This document shows positions 1-9,109 of a DNA stretch of 64,000 nt, in pieces. A model generated the notes under the pieces. The model ran no database searches, was not told the origin of the DNA, and saw only the letters and a program-made list of their open reading frames with translations. This stretch comes from Cellulomonas shaoxiangyii. Lineage in GTDB: Bacteria; Actinomycetota; Actinomycetes; Actinomycetales; Cellulomonadaceae. The stretch lies in assembly GCF_004798685.1 (NCBI RefSeq), contig NZ_CP039291.1, positions 1,984,001 to 2,048,000 of the forward strand. Reading direction: 5' to 3'. The translations under genes were made by a program, and so were the position numbers. Position 1 is the first letter of the stretch. Each line of letters begins with the position of its first letter.

Positions 1-1
1 G

Positions 2-1108
2 CACGAGGACGGCTCCGAGTGGGCGAACCGCGTCCAGGCGTGCGGCGACGAGGCCGGGGTCACCATCGAGCGGACGGCGTACGACACCACGGCGCTGACC
101 AACCAGGCGCTGCTCTCGGCCCAGGAGGGCACGTCACCCGACATCATCCTCATCGACAACCCGGCCGTCTCCACGCTCGCCGACACCGGCATGCTCAGCA
201 CGATGGAGGAGCTCGGGTTCGACACCGAGGGGATCGACGCGAACCTGCTCGCCGCCGGCGTCGTCGACGGCTCGACCTACGGCATCCCGATCGGCGCCAA
301 CACGCTCGCGCTCTACTACAACAAGGCGATCCTGGACGCGGCCGGCGTCGACCCCGCCACCGTCACCGACTGGGCGAGCCTCGAGGACGCGCTGGCGAGG
401 GTGAGCGCGACCGGGAGCAAGGGCATCACGTTCGCGGGCATCGGGACCGAGGAGGGCTCGTTCCAGTTCCTGCCCTGGTTCTGGGGGGCCGGCGCCGACC
501 TGCGTGACCTCGACTCGCCGGAGGCGGTGGCGGCCCTGACGCTGTGGACGTCGTGGCTCGAGCAGGGGTACGCGCAGCAGTCGGCGATCAACAACTCCCA
601 GAACACGACCTGGGAGGAGTTCCTGACGGGCACCTTCGCGTTCGCCGAGAACGGGACCTGGCAGGTCGACAGCGCCGCGGAGGCCGACTTCGAGACCGGC
701 TACATCCAGATCCCGGCCCAGGACGGCGGGGGCGCACCGGCGCCCACCGGCGGCGAGTTCATCGTGGCCCCCGTGCAGACGAGCACGGACCGCTACGAGG
801 TGACCACCCAGATCGTCGAGTGCATGACGACGCCCGAGGGCATGGTCGAGACCGCCGAGACCTTCGCGTACTACGTGCCGCCGACGCAGGAGGGCCAGGC
901 CGTGCTGGTCGAGGCGCACCCCGAGCTCGAGACGTGGGTGGAGGCCGTCCGTGCCGCGAAGGGCCGCACCTCCGACGACCTCGGGACGGACTACCCCCTG
1001 GTCTCCGAGCAGCTGTGGACCGCGGTGCAGCAGGCCCTGTCGGGGGCCGCGACGCCCCAGGAGGCCCTCACCGACGCGCAGGCGGCCGCCGAGTCCGCGA
1101 CCAGCTGA
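2..1108 (+). CDS. Sugar ABC transporter substrate-binding protein (5' truncated by window edge)
   Basis: Extracellular solute-binding protein (family 1 type) that delivers an oligosaccharide to the two permeases encoded directly downstream. The frame is open from base 2 without a start, so the signal peptide and lipobox lie outside the window. Visible features are the PDIILIDNPAVSTLAD and YGIPIGANTLALYYNK segments, typical of the hinge and ligand cleft, and a C-terminal Ala-rich helix. The next gene begins 34 bases after the stop. The GH127 arabinofuranosidase at the end of the same operon suggests an arabinose-containing oligosaccharide as ligand; that is inference from context. Confidence 0.9.
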   Translation, partial: HEDGSEWANRVQACGDEAGVTIERTAYDTTALTNQALLSAQEGTSPDIILIDNPAVSTLADTGMLSTMEELGFDTEGIDANLLAAGVVDGSTYGIPIGANTLALYYNKAILDAAGVDPATVTDWASLEDALARVSATGSKGITFAGIGTEEGSFQFLPWFWGAGADLRDLDSPEAVAALTLWTSWLEQGYAQQSAINNSQNTTWEEFLTGTFAFAENGTWQVDSAAEADFETGYIQIPAQDGGGAPAPTGGEFIVAPVQTSTDRYEVTTQIVECMTTPEGMVETAETFAYYVPPTQEGQAVLVEAHPELETWVEAVRAAKGRTSDDLGTDYPLVSEQLWTAVQQALSGAATPQEALTDAQAAAESATS

Positions 1109-1142
1109 CCCTCCCGTCCCAGCTCCCCCGGGTGACCACGTC

Positions 1143-2132
1143 ATGACCTCCACCCCGACGACCGTCGGGCGGGCCGGCGTGACCGGAGGGGCGTCCGGTG
1201 CAGTACCGGCCGGCGCCCCTCCGGTCCACCGCGCGCGCCGGCCGCGACGGACCTCGACCTCGTGGGCAGCGCTCGCGTTCGCCGCGCCGCTCCTGGTCTA
1301 CCTCGCGGTGTTCTACGCGTTCCCGCTGTACCGCAACGTCGAGCTCAGCCTGCACGACTACACGGTCCGCGCGTTCGTCCGCGGCGACGCCGAGTTCGTC
1401 GGTCTGGACGTCTTCCGGGAGGTCGTGACGTCGTCGACGTTCCCGGTCGCGGTCCGCAACACCGCGATCTTCGTCGTCGTCTCGCTCGTGCTCCAGTACA
1501 CGATCGGGCTGGCGCTCGCGGTGTTCTTCCGGGGCACCTTCCGGCTGTCCGCGGTCCTGCGCGCGATGTTCCTCGTCCCGTGGCTCCTGCCGCTCATCGT
1601 GTCCGCGTCCACGTGGGCCTGGATGCTCAACAGCGACAACGGGATCGTGAACGCGGCGCTCGGTGCCTTCGGCGTGGATCAGGTCAACTGGCTGACGTCG
1701 CCCGACCTCGCCATCTGGGCCGTCACGATCGCCAACGTCTGGCTCGGCATACCGTTCAACCTGGTCGTCCTGTACTCGGGGCTGCAGAACCTGCCCGGCG
1801 ACGTGTACGAGGCGGCGTCGCTGGACGGCGCCGGTGCCTGGCACACCTTCCGGCGCATCACGTTCCCGCTGCTGCGTCCGGTCTCCGCGATCACGCTGCT
1901 GCTCGGGTTCATCTACACGCTCAAGGTCGTCGACGTGATCTGGGTGATGACCACCGGCGGTCCCGCCACCTCCTCGACGACGCTCGCCGTGTGGTCCTAC
2001 CGCGAGGCGTTCGGGACCGGGCAGCCGGACTTCTCCCCCGCCGCAGCGGTCGGCACCCTCCTCATCCTCGTCGCCGTCGTCATCGGCTTCCTGTACCTGC
2101 ACCTCCAGCGCCGCGAGGAGACGAGCTCATGA
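1143..2132 (+). CDS. Sugar ABC transporter permease (MalF/UgpA type)
   Basis: Inner-membrane permease, 329 aa. A Pro/Ala/Arg-rich cytoplasmic tail of about 40 residues precedes six predicted membrane segments. The EAA loop (EAASLDGAGAWHTFRRI, around residue 222), which contacts the ATPase, is intact. The chosen ATG follows the binding-protein stop by 34 bases; longer readings of the frame would run into that gene. The stop overlaps the next permease start (ATGA). No ATPase gene is present, which is usual for actinobacterial CUT1 importers that share an MsiK-type ATPase encoded elsewhere. Confidence 0.92.
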   Translation: MTSTPTTVGRAGVTGGASGAVPAGAPPVHRARRPRRTSTSWAALAFAAPLLVYLAVFYAFPLYRNVELSLHDYTVRAFVRGDAEFVGLDVFREVVTSSTFPVAVRNTAIFVVVSLVLQYTIGLALAVFFRGTFRLSAVLRAMFLVPWLLPLIVSASTWAWMLNSDNGIVNAALGAFGVDQVNWLTSPDLAIWAVTIANVWLGIPFNLVVLYSGLQNLPGDVYEAASLDGAGAWHTFRRITFPLLRPVSAITLLLGFIYTLKVVDVIWVMTTGGPATSSTTLAVWSYREAFGTGQPDFSPAAAVGTLLILVAVVIGFLYLHLQRREETSS

Positions 2133-2947
2133 CCGCGCGCCGCAGCCGGTGGAGGACCGCGATCGGCGTCGTCCTCACCGCCGTCATGCTCTTCCCGGTC
2201 TACTGGATGGTGAACGTCTCGCTCACCCCGACGAGCGCCCTGCGGCTCGACCCGCCGCGGCTGTTCCCGGTCGCCCCCACGCTCGAGGGGTACCGGGCGG
2301 TCCTGCAGCAGCAGCTCCCTGCGCTCGGCACGAGCCTGCTCGTGGGGCTCGGCTGCGTCGCCGTGACCCTGCTCGTCGCCGCGCCCGCGGGGTACGCGAT
2401 CGCGCTCCTGCGACTGCGCGGTCGCGGTCCCCTGAACTTCCTCCTGCTCGTGGCGCAGATGATCCCGGCCGTCGTCATGGCGATGGGGTTCTACGCGATC
2501 TACGTGCGGCTCGGCCTGCTCAACAGCCTCCCGGGCCTCATCGTCGCCGACTCGACGGTCGCCGTGCCCTTCGGGGTGCTGCTGTTCTCGGCGTTCATGT
2601 CGGGGATCCCGAGGGAGCTGGTGCAGGCTGCGACCATCGACGGCGCGGGCGTCTGGCGCGTGTTCCGGTCGATCGTGCTGCCGATGAGCCGCAACTCCGT
2701 CCTGACCGTGTCGCTGTTCGCGTTCCTGTGGGCCTGGTCCGACTTCATCTTCGCCTCCACCCTGAACCGCAACGGCGAGCTCGTGCCGATCACGCTGAGC
2801 ATCTACACGTACATCGGCAACAACACCACCCAGTGGAACGCGATCATGGCCACCGCCGTCATCGCGTCGATCCCCGCGGCGATCCTCCTGGTCGTCGCCC
2901 AGCGCTACGTGGCCGCCGGCGTGACCGCCGGAGCCGTGAAGGACTGA
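2129..2947 (+). CDS. Sugar ABC transporter permease (MalG/UgpE type)
   Basis: Second permease of the importer, 272 aa with six predicted membrane helices. It has a short basic N-terminus (MTARRSRWR), the periplasmic loop after the first helix typical of MalG-like subunits, and an EAA-type loop (QAATIDGAGVWRVF, around residue 165) ending in IVLP. Its ATG overlaps the stop of the preceding permease by four bases, so the two subunits are probably translationally coupled. It should pair with the upstream permease and an external ATPase. Confidence 0.92.
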   Translation: MTARRSRWRTAIGVVLTAVMLFPVYWMVNVSLTPTSALRLDPPRLFPVAPTLEGYRAVLQQQLPALGTSLLVGLGCVAVTLLVAAPAGYAIALLRLRGRGPLNFLLLVAQMIPAVVMAMGFYAIYVRLGLLNSLPGLIVADSTVAVPFGVLLFSAFMSGIPRELVQAATIDGAGVWRVFRSIVLPMSRNSVLTVSLFAFLWAWSDFIFASTLNRNGELVPITLSIYTYIGNNTTQWNAIMATAVIASIPAAILLVVAQRYVAAGVTAGAVKD

Positions 2948-2955
2948 CAGCGACC

Positions 2956-4893
2956 ATGACGACAGCCGCGCCGCCCCTCGGCCCCGACCGACGAGCGGCC
3001 GCACCGGTGGTGCCGGGTGCCGGCACCCGCCGGGGCGTCGCCCTCCCCGAGGTCGCGCTCCGCGCCGGGTTCTGGCAGCGCCTGCAGGACGTGAACGCGA
3101 ACGCCACGCTCGACCACTGCCTCCACTGGATGGAGCGCCTCGGGTGGCTCACCAACTTCGACCGCGTGGCCCACGGGACGACCGGTGGCGAACGGCCGGG
3201 GTGGCAGTTCTCGGACTCCGAGGTCTACAAGCTGATCGAGGCGCTGGCGTGGGAGCACGGCCGGACCGGCGACCCGGGCGCGGACCGGCTGGTCCGCGCG
3301 CTCACGGCCCGGGTGGCAGCGGCGCAGGACGAGGACGGCTACCTGAACACGTGCTACGGCCACGCGGGGCAGGCACCGCGCTACCGCGACCTCGAGAGCG
3401 GCCACGAGCTCTACTGCACGGGACACCTCCTGCAGGCCGCCGTCGCCCGGCTCAGGACGCACGGTCCCGACCTCCTGGTCGAGGTCGCGCACCGGGCGGC
3501 CGACGAGGTGTGCCGGACCTTCGGCGCCGAGGGTCTGGACGCCGTCTGCGGCCACCCGCAGATCGAGCTCGGGCTCGCCGAGCTCGGTCGCGCGCTGGGC
3601 GAGCCGCGGTACACGGACCAGGCCCGGCTGTTCGTCGAGCGACGGGGGCACGGCCGGCTGCGACCGCTGCCGCTGCTCGCCCCCTCCTACTTCCAGGACG
3701 ACGTCCCGGTCCGGAGCGCGGAGTACTGGCGCGGGCACGCGGTGCGGGCGCTCTACCTGACGGCCGCGGCCGTCGACGTCGCCGTCGACACGGGCGACCA
3801 CGAGCTCCTGGACGCGGTGGAGCGGCAGTGGGACCGCTCGGTCGAGCGGCGCACGTACATCACCGGCGGCATGGGCTCGCGCCACCAGGACGAGGGCTTC
3901 GGGGAGGACTGGGAGCTCCCGCCCGACCGCGCGTACTGCGAGACGTGCGCCGGTGTCGCATCGGTCATGGTCTCCTGGCGCCTGTACCTGGCCACGGGCG
4001 ACGTGAAGTACGCCGATCTCATGGAGCGCACCTTCTACAACGTCGTCGCGACGTCGCCGCGGGAGGACGGCCGCGCCTTCTTCTACGCCAACCCGCTGCA
4101 GCAACGGGTCGCCGGGACGGACGTCCCGGCCGACGCGGAGAACCCGCGCGCCGAGGGCGGCGTCCGTGCCCCGTGGTTCGACGTCTCGTGCTGCCCCACG
4201 AACGTCGCGCGCACGCTCGCGTCGTGGACCGCGTACCTCGCGTCCGTCGACGGCACCGAGGTGACGCTGCTGCAGTACGCGTCCGGGGTGCTGTCGCTCG
4301 ACCTCGCCGACGGCAGCCGCGTGGTCCTCGACGTCGAGACCTCCTACCCGCACGCGGGGACCGTGGCGGTGCGCGTCGTCGAGGGCCCGGACGTGCCGGT
4401 CGACCTGCGCCTGCGCGTGCCGGCGTGGGCGTCCGGCGCGATGGTCCGGCGGGGAGGCGTCGCGTCCGCGGTCGAGCCCGGCTGGACGACCCTGGACGGG
4501 GTCCGCGCCGGCGAGCGGGTGGATCTGGTGCTCCCGGTGGGTCCCCGCCTCACCTGGCCCGATCCGCGCATCGACGCGGTGCGCGGGTGCGTGGCGGTGG
4601 AGCAAGGGCCCGTCGTGCTGTGCGTCCAGGACACGGACGTGCCGGAGTGGCTCGACCTCGACCTGCTCGTGCTCGAGCCGGCGGCGCCGCTCGTCGGGGA
4701 CGGCGACGGCGCCCTCGTCACCGTGCGCCCCGTGCGCACGCCCGAGCGCGGCCGCACCTACCGCAGCGCCCGCCCGGACCTCGAGCCCGGTGAGGCCGTC
4801 CGGGTGCGGTTCGGCCCGTACCACGCGTGGGCGAAGGAGCCGACGACCATGCGGGTCTTCGTACCGGTCGCCCCGGCGCGGGACACCGACTGA
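2956..4893 (+). CDS. GH127 beta-L-arabinofuranosidase
   Basis: Glycoside hydrolase of family 127 (DUF1680), 645 aa, usual full length, no signal peptide and so cytoplasmic. The catalytic centre is visible: E329 and C331 in YCETC and the Cys pair C412-C413 in SCCPTN. These match Glu338, Cys340, Cys417 and Cys418 of the characterised enzyme HypBA1, where one Cys is the nucleophile and the others hold zinc. An (alpha/alpha)6 barrel is followed by beta-rich C-terminal domains. It lies 8 bases after the permease, in the same operon, and should trim imported beta-L-arabinofuranosyl oligosaccharides from plant glycoproteins or arabinogalactan. ATG at 2956 is chosen because longer readings overlap the permease. 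Confidence 0.93.
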   Translation: MTTAAPPLGPDRRAAAPVVPGAGTRRGVALPEVALRAGFWQRLQDVNANATLDHCLHWMERLGWLTNFDRVAHGTTGGERPGWQFSDSEVYKLIEALAWEHGRTGDPGADRLVRALTARVAAAQDEDGYLNTCYGHAGQAPRYRDLESGHELYCTGHLLQAAVARLRTHGPDLLVEVAHRAADEVCRTFGAEGLDAVCGHPQIELGLAELGRALGEPRYTDQARLFVERRGHGRLRPLPLLAPSYFQDDVPVRSAEYWRGHAVRALYLTAAAVDVAVDTGDHELLDAVERQWDRSVERRTYITGGMGSRHQDEGFGEDWELPPDRAYCETCAGVASVMVSWRLYLATGDVKYADLMERTFYNVVATSPREDGRAFFYANPLQQRVAGTDVPADAENPRAEGGVRAPWFDVSCCPTNVARTLASWTAYLASVDGTEVTLLQYASGVLSLDLADGSRVVLDVETSYPHAGTVAVRVVEGPDVPVDLRLRVPAWASGAMVRRGGVASAVEPGWTTLDGVRAGERVDLVLPVGPRLTWPDPRIDAVRGCVAVEQGPVVLCVQDTDVPEWLDLDLLVLEPAAPLVGDGDGALVTVRPVRTPERGRTYRSARPDLEPGEAVRVRFGPYHAWAKEPTTMRVFVPVAPARDTD

Positions 4894-4919
4894 CCGGCGC
4901 AGCACCTCCGGGCGCGGAC

Positions 4920-4953
4920 GCGGCCCCGTGGAGCTCACGCTCCGCGGGGCCGC
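4920..4953. terminator. Bidirectional hairpin terminator
   Basis: A strong stem (GCGGCCCCG...CGGGGCCGC with an inner GGAGC/GCTCC stem and a TCAC loop) lies between the convergent GH127 and GH39-like genes. There is no U-tract, as is common in high-GC actinobacteria. Confidence 0.6.
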
Positions 4954-4980
4954 GCCGCGCCGCCCGGGCGCCGCCGCGCG

Positions 4981-6684
4981 TCAGCGCAGCGTGATGCTGT
5001 CCAGCTCGGCGTAGCCCACGCCGCCGCCGAAGGACGGCGCCCCCTTCGCGAGCCGGATGACGTTGTAGCCCGCGCGCAGCTGCACCGTGACGTTCGCCGT
5101 GGCGAACTGTGCCCACCCGGCCGTCGGGGCGTACGACACCGTGCTGAACGCGCCGCCGTTGTAGGCCAGGCCGTGCGTCGACGTGGCACCCGTGCCGTTG
5201 GCGTAGCGGACCGCCATCGTGTAGCTGCGTGCCGTGGGCACGTTCACCACGAAGTCGACGAAGCTGTGCGAGCGCATGTCCGCCACCCCGTCGATGCCGC
5301 CGACGTACGCCCCGTTGGACGCCGCGGAGGACGTGCGCGTGGCCGCGTTCACCACGGTCGCGTTCTCGGCCTCGTACACCTGCTGCCACGAGGTCGTCGG
5401 ACCGGCCGCCGGCGTCACGAGCACCTGGTAGACGCCCTCGGCCGTCATGCCGTTCACCGGCACGGTGACCGACCCGTTCGTCACCGGCACGGTCGAGCTC
5501 GACAGCACGGTGGGTGCCGCGACCGCGGTGCCGCGACCGGTGCCCGGGGTCGACGACACGGTGACCCGGACCGACGACCCGAAGGCCCCCAGGCCCGTCA
5601 GCCGCACGGCGTTGTTGCCGCTGTCACCGCCGAGCACCACGTTGACGATCCGCCGCGTGGAGTCGTAGGACGCCACGCCGTCCAGCCAGCTCTGCGGGAC
5701 GTTCCGGACGATGTTGCCCGCCATGTCGCCGTACCACCGGTACGCCCAGTAGGACGCAGTCGGCCGGCCGGACGTCGTGAACAGCCCGTTGAACGTGCCG
5801 GCCTCGAACCAGTAGGCGCGGTGGGCGTCACGTGCGCCGTGCCGCTCGAGTACCGCCATCCAGTGCAGCGCCACGCTCGGGATGTCCATCTGCCTGAGCG
5901 AGTTGTACTCGTTGATCGAGATCTGCCGCGGCGAGATGCCGAGCGACCGCTCGAGGGCACGGTAGTCCGCCACGTGGGCGGCGAAGTCGTTCCACCCCAT
6001 GTCGCCGAGCTCGTGCCAGACGATCACGTCCGGGACGGTGCCGGTGTCCCGCGCGTGGGTGAGGAACGCACGCATCCGGGCGGGGTCGTACCAGGACCAG
6101 CTCGGCCCGACGATCGGCGTCACCGGGTCGAGCGACCGCACGAGACGGAAGGTCCTCGTCCAGCCGTCGTGGAACGACCCCGCAGCGGCGGTCTCCCACG
6201 TCCAGTCCGGCTCGTTCCAGAGCTCCCAGCCCATGATGTTCGTGGTGGTGGTGGCGGCCAGGCGCGCCCGCACCATGGTCCGCACCTTCTGCTCCCAGTC
6301 CGGCCAGCCCGCCCAGCGGTAGGGGAACGTCGGGTAGATGTCGGGCATCCGGATGAGCTGCTGCCCGCCGGCGCGCGTGATGTTCCCCGCGACGGAGAGC
6401 GCGTCGCAGCAGGGCTGGGTGGCGCCGTTCCCCAGGTGCGTCGTACCGGGTGGCGGCTGCGTGAAGCCGTTCACGCTCAGCGGGAGCAGCTGGTCGGTCG
6501 TCGGCCGGCTGTCGCTGCCGACTGCGTACAGGCCCCCGGCGGCCACGTGCGTCACCGGGCGCACGACGGTGCCCACGTCCACCGTGAGCGTGTTGCCCGC
6601 GGCCGTGGCCGGGCCCGCGGGCACGAGCAGGGCGGCCACCGCGAGGGCGGCGGCGCTGAGAACTGCGGTCGTCTGTCGTCGCAC
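4981..6684 (-). CDS. Secreted clan GH-A glycosidase (GH39-like) with C-terminal CBM35
   Basis: Extracellular hydrolase, 567 aa. The GTG at 6684 is chosen because AGGGAGA lies just upstream and it yields a clean signal peptide (residues 1-28, cleavage near ATA-A). A TIM-barrel domain follows. E158 in WNEPDW is the likely acid/base and E259 in SINEYN the likely nucleophile, the arrangement of retaining clan GH-A enzymes; overall look is closest to GH39. A beta-rich segment links to a carbohydrate-binding module of CBM35/CBM6 type from about residue 437 (YEAENATVV). With the facing importer and GH127 it probably works on arabinose- or galactose-containing plant polymers. A GH39 galactosyl-arabinofuranosidase-like activity is possible but not shown. 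Confidence 0.82.
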   Translation of the reverse strand: MRRQTTAVLSAAALAVAALLVPAGPATAAGNTLTVDVGTVVRPVTHVAAGGLYAVGSDSRPTTDQLLPLSVNGFTQPPPGTTHLGNGATQPCCDALSVAGNITRAGGQQLIRMPDIYPTFPYRWAGWPDWEQKVRTMVRARLAATTTTNIMGWELWNEPDWTWETAAAGSFHDGWTRTFRLVRSLDPVTPIVGPSWSWYDPARMRAFLTHARDTGTVPDVIVWHELGDMGWNDFAAHVADYRALERSLGISPRQISINEYNSLRQMDIPSVALHWMAVLERHGARDAHRAYWFEAGTFNGLFTTSGRPTASYWAYRWYGDMAGNIVRNVPQSWLDGVASYDSTRRIVNVVLGGDSGNNAVRLTGLGAFGSSVRVTVSSTPGTGRGTAVAAPTVLSSSTVPVTNGSVTVPVNGMTAEGVYQVLVTPAAGPTTSWQQVYEAENATVVNAATRTSSAASNGAYVGGIDGVADMRSHSFVDFVVNVPTARSYTMAVRYANGTGATSTHGLAYNGGAFSTVSYAPTAGWAQFATANVTVQLRAGYNVIRLAKGAPSFGGGVGYAELDSITLR

Positions 6685-6819
6685 TGCGTCTCCCTGAAGA
6701 ATCGTCCTGCTCGTCGTCGAGCAGCGAGGAATCGCACTGCGCACGGGGTACCACCGCACGCACGGGAATGACGGCACGTCGGTGTGCACGCCATTGACGG
6801 GCCCGTGGGACAAGGATGT

Positions 6820-6831
6820 CGAACCGGTTCG
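6820..6831. promoter_or_regulatory. LacI/GalR-type operator-like palindrome
   Basis: A perfect 12-base palindrome, CGAACCGGTTCG, with the central CpG typical of LacI-family operators, lies 136 bases upstream of the start of the GH39-like gene and between it and the TetR gene. A sugar-responsive LacI repressor encoded outside the window is a plausible ligand. The site could be coincidental. Confidence 0.4.
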
Positions 6832-6923
6832 GCGACGGGCGTAGATCGGAACCTAGAATCGAACGCCGTCACATGCAAGGCCCCTTCTTCTCCGTTCGCG
6901 CGCCCGCTCGGAGGGCCCCGTGC

Positions 6924-7487
6924 TCAGGTCGCGCGGCTCGGCCGGAGCTGGGTCGCCAGGTGCAGCACGAGGTCGCGTCGGCGCGCACGGGCCGGGTCGC
7001 CGGTCCGCGCCGGGACGGATACCGCGTCCTCCGGTGCGCACAGGCTGATGAGGACGACGAACACGTCCTCCGGGGTCCAGCGCGGGTCGATCCCGCCTGC
7101 GGCGGCGATCTCCCGCACGCGTCGCAGCGGGTCCGTCCCGGACGTGGAGATGAGCTCGCGGAGGTCGTCCTCGATCTCGAGCCGGGCCCAGGTGAGGATG
7201 CGCGGGTTGTGGGGGTCGCGGGAGATGTGGTCGAACATCCGACCGGCGAGCGTGACGAGGTCGTCCGCGTCGTCGCCGATGGCCGCGTCCAGGTTGGCGA
7301 CCGCGTCGAGGACGCACGCCCGGAACAGGCCGGCCTTGTCGGAGTAGTAGGCGTAGATGCGCTGGACGTTGGCGCCCGCCGCCTTCGCGATGCGGTCGAC
7401 GCGCGCCCCCGCGAGCCCGTAGGCCGCGAACTCGACGTGCGCAGCGTCACGGATGTTGGCCCGCGTCCGGGCACCGTCGTCACGCAT
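6924..7487 (-). CDS. TetR-family transcriptional regulator
   Basis: DNA-binding repressor, 187 aa, normal size for the family. The N-terminal helix-turn-helix is clear (RTRANIRDAAHVEFA ... GARVDRIAKAAGANVQRIYAYYSDKAGLF, residues 7-55). The C-terminal all-helical part resembles the TetR_C domain seen beside DHA2 exporters. It is divergent from the drug exporter at 7548, so it very likely represses that gene and itself. ATG at 7487 is chosen because the next in-frame candidates upstream enter the exporter gene. Confidence 0.9.
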   Translation of the reverse strand: MRDDGARTRANIRDAAHVEFAAYGLAGARVDRIAKAAGANVQRIYAYYSDKAGLFRACVLDAVANLDAAIGDDADDLVTLAGRMFDHISRDPHNPRILTWARLEIEDDLRELISTSGTDPLRRVREIAAAGGIDPRWTPEDVFVVLISLCAPEDAVSVPARTGDPARARRRDLVLHLATQLRPSRAT

Positions 7488-7506
7488 GTCCGCACGGTAG
7501 CGTGCA

Positions 7507-7525
7507 CAAGCCAAATGCCTGCTTG
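7507..7525. promoter_or_regulatory. Possible TetR operator in divergent promoter
   Basis: A short inverted repeat (CAAGC, 9-base spacer, GCTTG) sits in the roughly 60-base gap between the divergent TetR and exporter genes, where the operator should be. The arms are short, so this is only a candidate. Confidence 0.3.
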
Positions 7526-7547
7526 CCCACCGTGAAGGATGCACCAC

Positions 7548-9002
7548 GTGACCCTGCAGTCCCCGCCGTCCCCGACCGGCACCGAGGCGCCCACCGCGAA
7601 GCACCGGTGGTGGATCCTCCTGGTCGTCGCGCTCACCCAGCTCGTCGTCGTCCTCGACGGCACCATCGTCAACATCGCGCTCCCCCAGGCACAGCAGTCG
7701 ATCGGTCTGTCCGACCTCGAGCGTCAGTGGGTCGTCACGGCGTACGCCCTGTGCTTCGGGGCGCTCCTCCTGCTCGGCGGTCGGATCGCCGACTACTGGG
7801 GCCGCAAGCGCACGTTCCTGGTCGGGATGATCGGCTTCGGCATCGCCTCCGGCTACGGCGGTCTCGTCGACAGCGGGGCCGAGCTGATCGTCGCCCGCGG
7901 CCTCCAGGGCGTCTTCGCCGCGCTCATGGCGCCGGCCGCGCTGGCCATCCTCACCACCACCTTCCCCGGCGGCAAGGACCGCATCACGGCGTTCGCGGTC
8001 TTCGGCAGCATCGCCGGTGCGGGCGCCGGCGTCGGGCTCGTCCTCGGCGGCGTGCTCACCGAGTTCGCCAGCTGGCGCTGGTGCCTGCTCGTGAACGTCC
8101 CGATCGTCGCGGTCGCCGTCGTCGCCGGTGCCTTCCTGCTCACCGAGTCGCGCGCCGACGGGGACAAGACGTACGACTGGATCGGCGCGGTCCTCGTCGT
8201 CCTGGGCCTCGGCTCGCTCGTCTACGGCTTCACGCGGGCCGAGCACGGCTGGGGGCACGCCGACGTCATCGGCTTCATCGGCGGCGGGGTGGCCCTGCTC
8301 GCCCTGTTCGTCCTCAGCCAGACGAGGGTCGCGCACCCGCTCCTGCCGTTGCGGGTCGTCCGGCACCGGGTCCGCGCGGGCGCGCTCCTCCTCCAGGCGG
8401 TGGCCGGGAGCGTCATGATCGGCGCGATGCTGTACGTGACCCTCCACCTGCAGATCGTGCTCGCGTTCAGCCCGCTGCAGGCCGGGCTCGCCTCGCTCCC
8501 CCTCACGGTGGTCATCGGCGTCGTCGCCCCGCTCCTCGCCCGCTTCCTCCCGGTGACCGGGCCGCGCGTCATCATGATCCTCGGCCCGCTCCTCGGCGCC
8601 GCTGCGATGCTCTACCTGAGCCGGCTCACCGCCGACGGGTCCTACGTCGTGCAGGTCCTGCCCGCGCTCGTCCTGCTGGGCGTCGGCATGGCGATGATGT
8701 TCGTCCCGATGCAGAACCTCGCCCTGGTCGGGGTCGAGCCGCACGACGCCGGCGTCGCCAGCGCCGCGACCAACGCCGCCATGCAGATCGGCGGGTCGAT
8801 CGGCCTCGCCGTGTTCACCGCGGTCTACGCGGCGGCCGGCGGCGACGGCAGGACCCCGGACGCGCTCGTGGACGGGTACTCCGCCGCGTTCGTCGCGACC
8901 GCCGTCGCGCTGCTCGTCGGCATGGTCGTCGCCGTCGTGTGCATCCGGGGCACGAAGGACGAGCTCATGCCCCCGGGCGACGGCATCGTCCACACGGGCT
9001 GA
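7548..9002 (+). CDS. MFS drug exporter, DHA2 family (14 TM)
   Basis: Proton-coupled multidrug efflux permease, 484 aa. The family motifs are visible: VVVLDGTIVNIALPQ in the first helix, WVVTAYALCFGALLLLGGR and the motif A loop RIADYWGRKRTF. Fourteen hydrophobic segments can be counted. An ATG at 7539 in the same frame gives three more residues, but the Shine-Dalgarno AAGGA (7535-7539) would overlap it. The GTG at 7548 has that SD at the right distance and is preferred. It is divergent from, and probably repressed by, the TetR protein. The substrate cannot be told from sequence. Confidence 0.92.
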   Translation: MTLQSPPSPTGTEAPTAKHRWWILLVVALTQLVVVLDGTIVNIALPQAQQSIGLSDLERQWVVTAYALCFGALLLLGGRIADYWGRKRTFLVGMIGFGIASGYGGLVDSGAELIVARGLQGVFAALMAPAALAILTTTFPGGKDRITAFAVFGSIAGAGAGVGLVLGGVLTEFASWRWCLLVNVPIVAVAVVAGAFLLTESRADGDKTYDWIGAVLVVLGLGSLVYGFTRAEHGWGHADVIGFIGGGVALLALFVLSQTRVAHPLLPLRVVRHRVRAGALLLQAVAGSVMIGAMLYVTLHLQIVLAFSPLQAGLASLPLTVVIGVVAPLLARFLPVTGPRVIMILGPLLGAAAMLYLSRLTADGSYVVQVLPALVLLGVGMAMMFVPMQNLALVGVEPHDAGVASAATNAAMQIGGSIGLAVFTAVYAAAGGDGRTPDALVDGYSAAFVATAVALLVGMVVAVVCIRGTKDELMPPGDGIVHTG

Positions 9003-9014
9003 CCGCCCGTCACC

Positions 9015-9062
9015 GCAGGTCGGGGAGCCGTTCCGGGATCCGGGGCGGCTCCCCGCCTGCGT
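9015..9062 (+). terminator. Hairpin terminator after the drug exporter
   Basis: A long stem, CGCAGG-t-CGGGGAGCCG paired with CGGCTCCCCG-CCTGCG around a 14-base loop, starts about 12 bases after the exporter stop. Confidence 0.6.
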
Positions 9063-9109
9063 GGGGCGCGTCCATGTGCGCGCACCGCACCGGCGGGCAC
9101 ACTCGTGCC

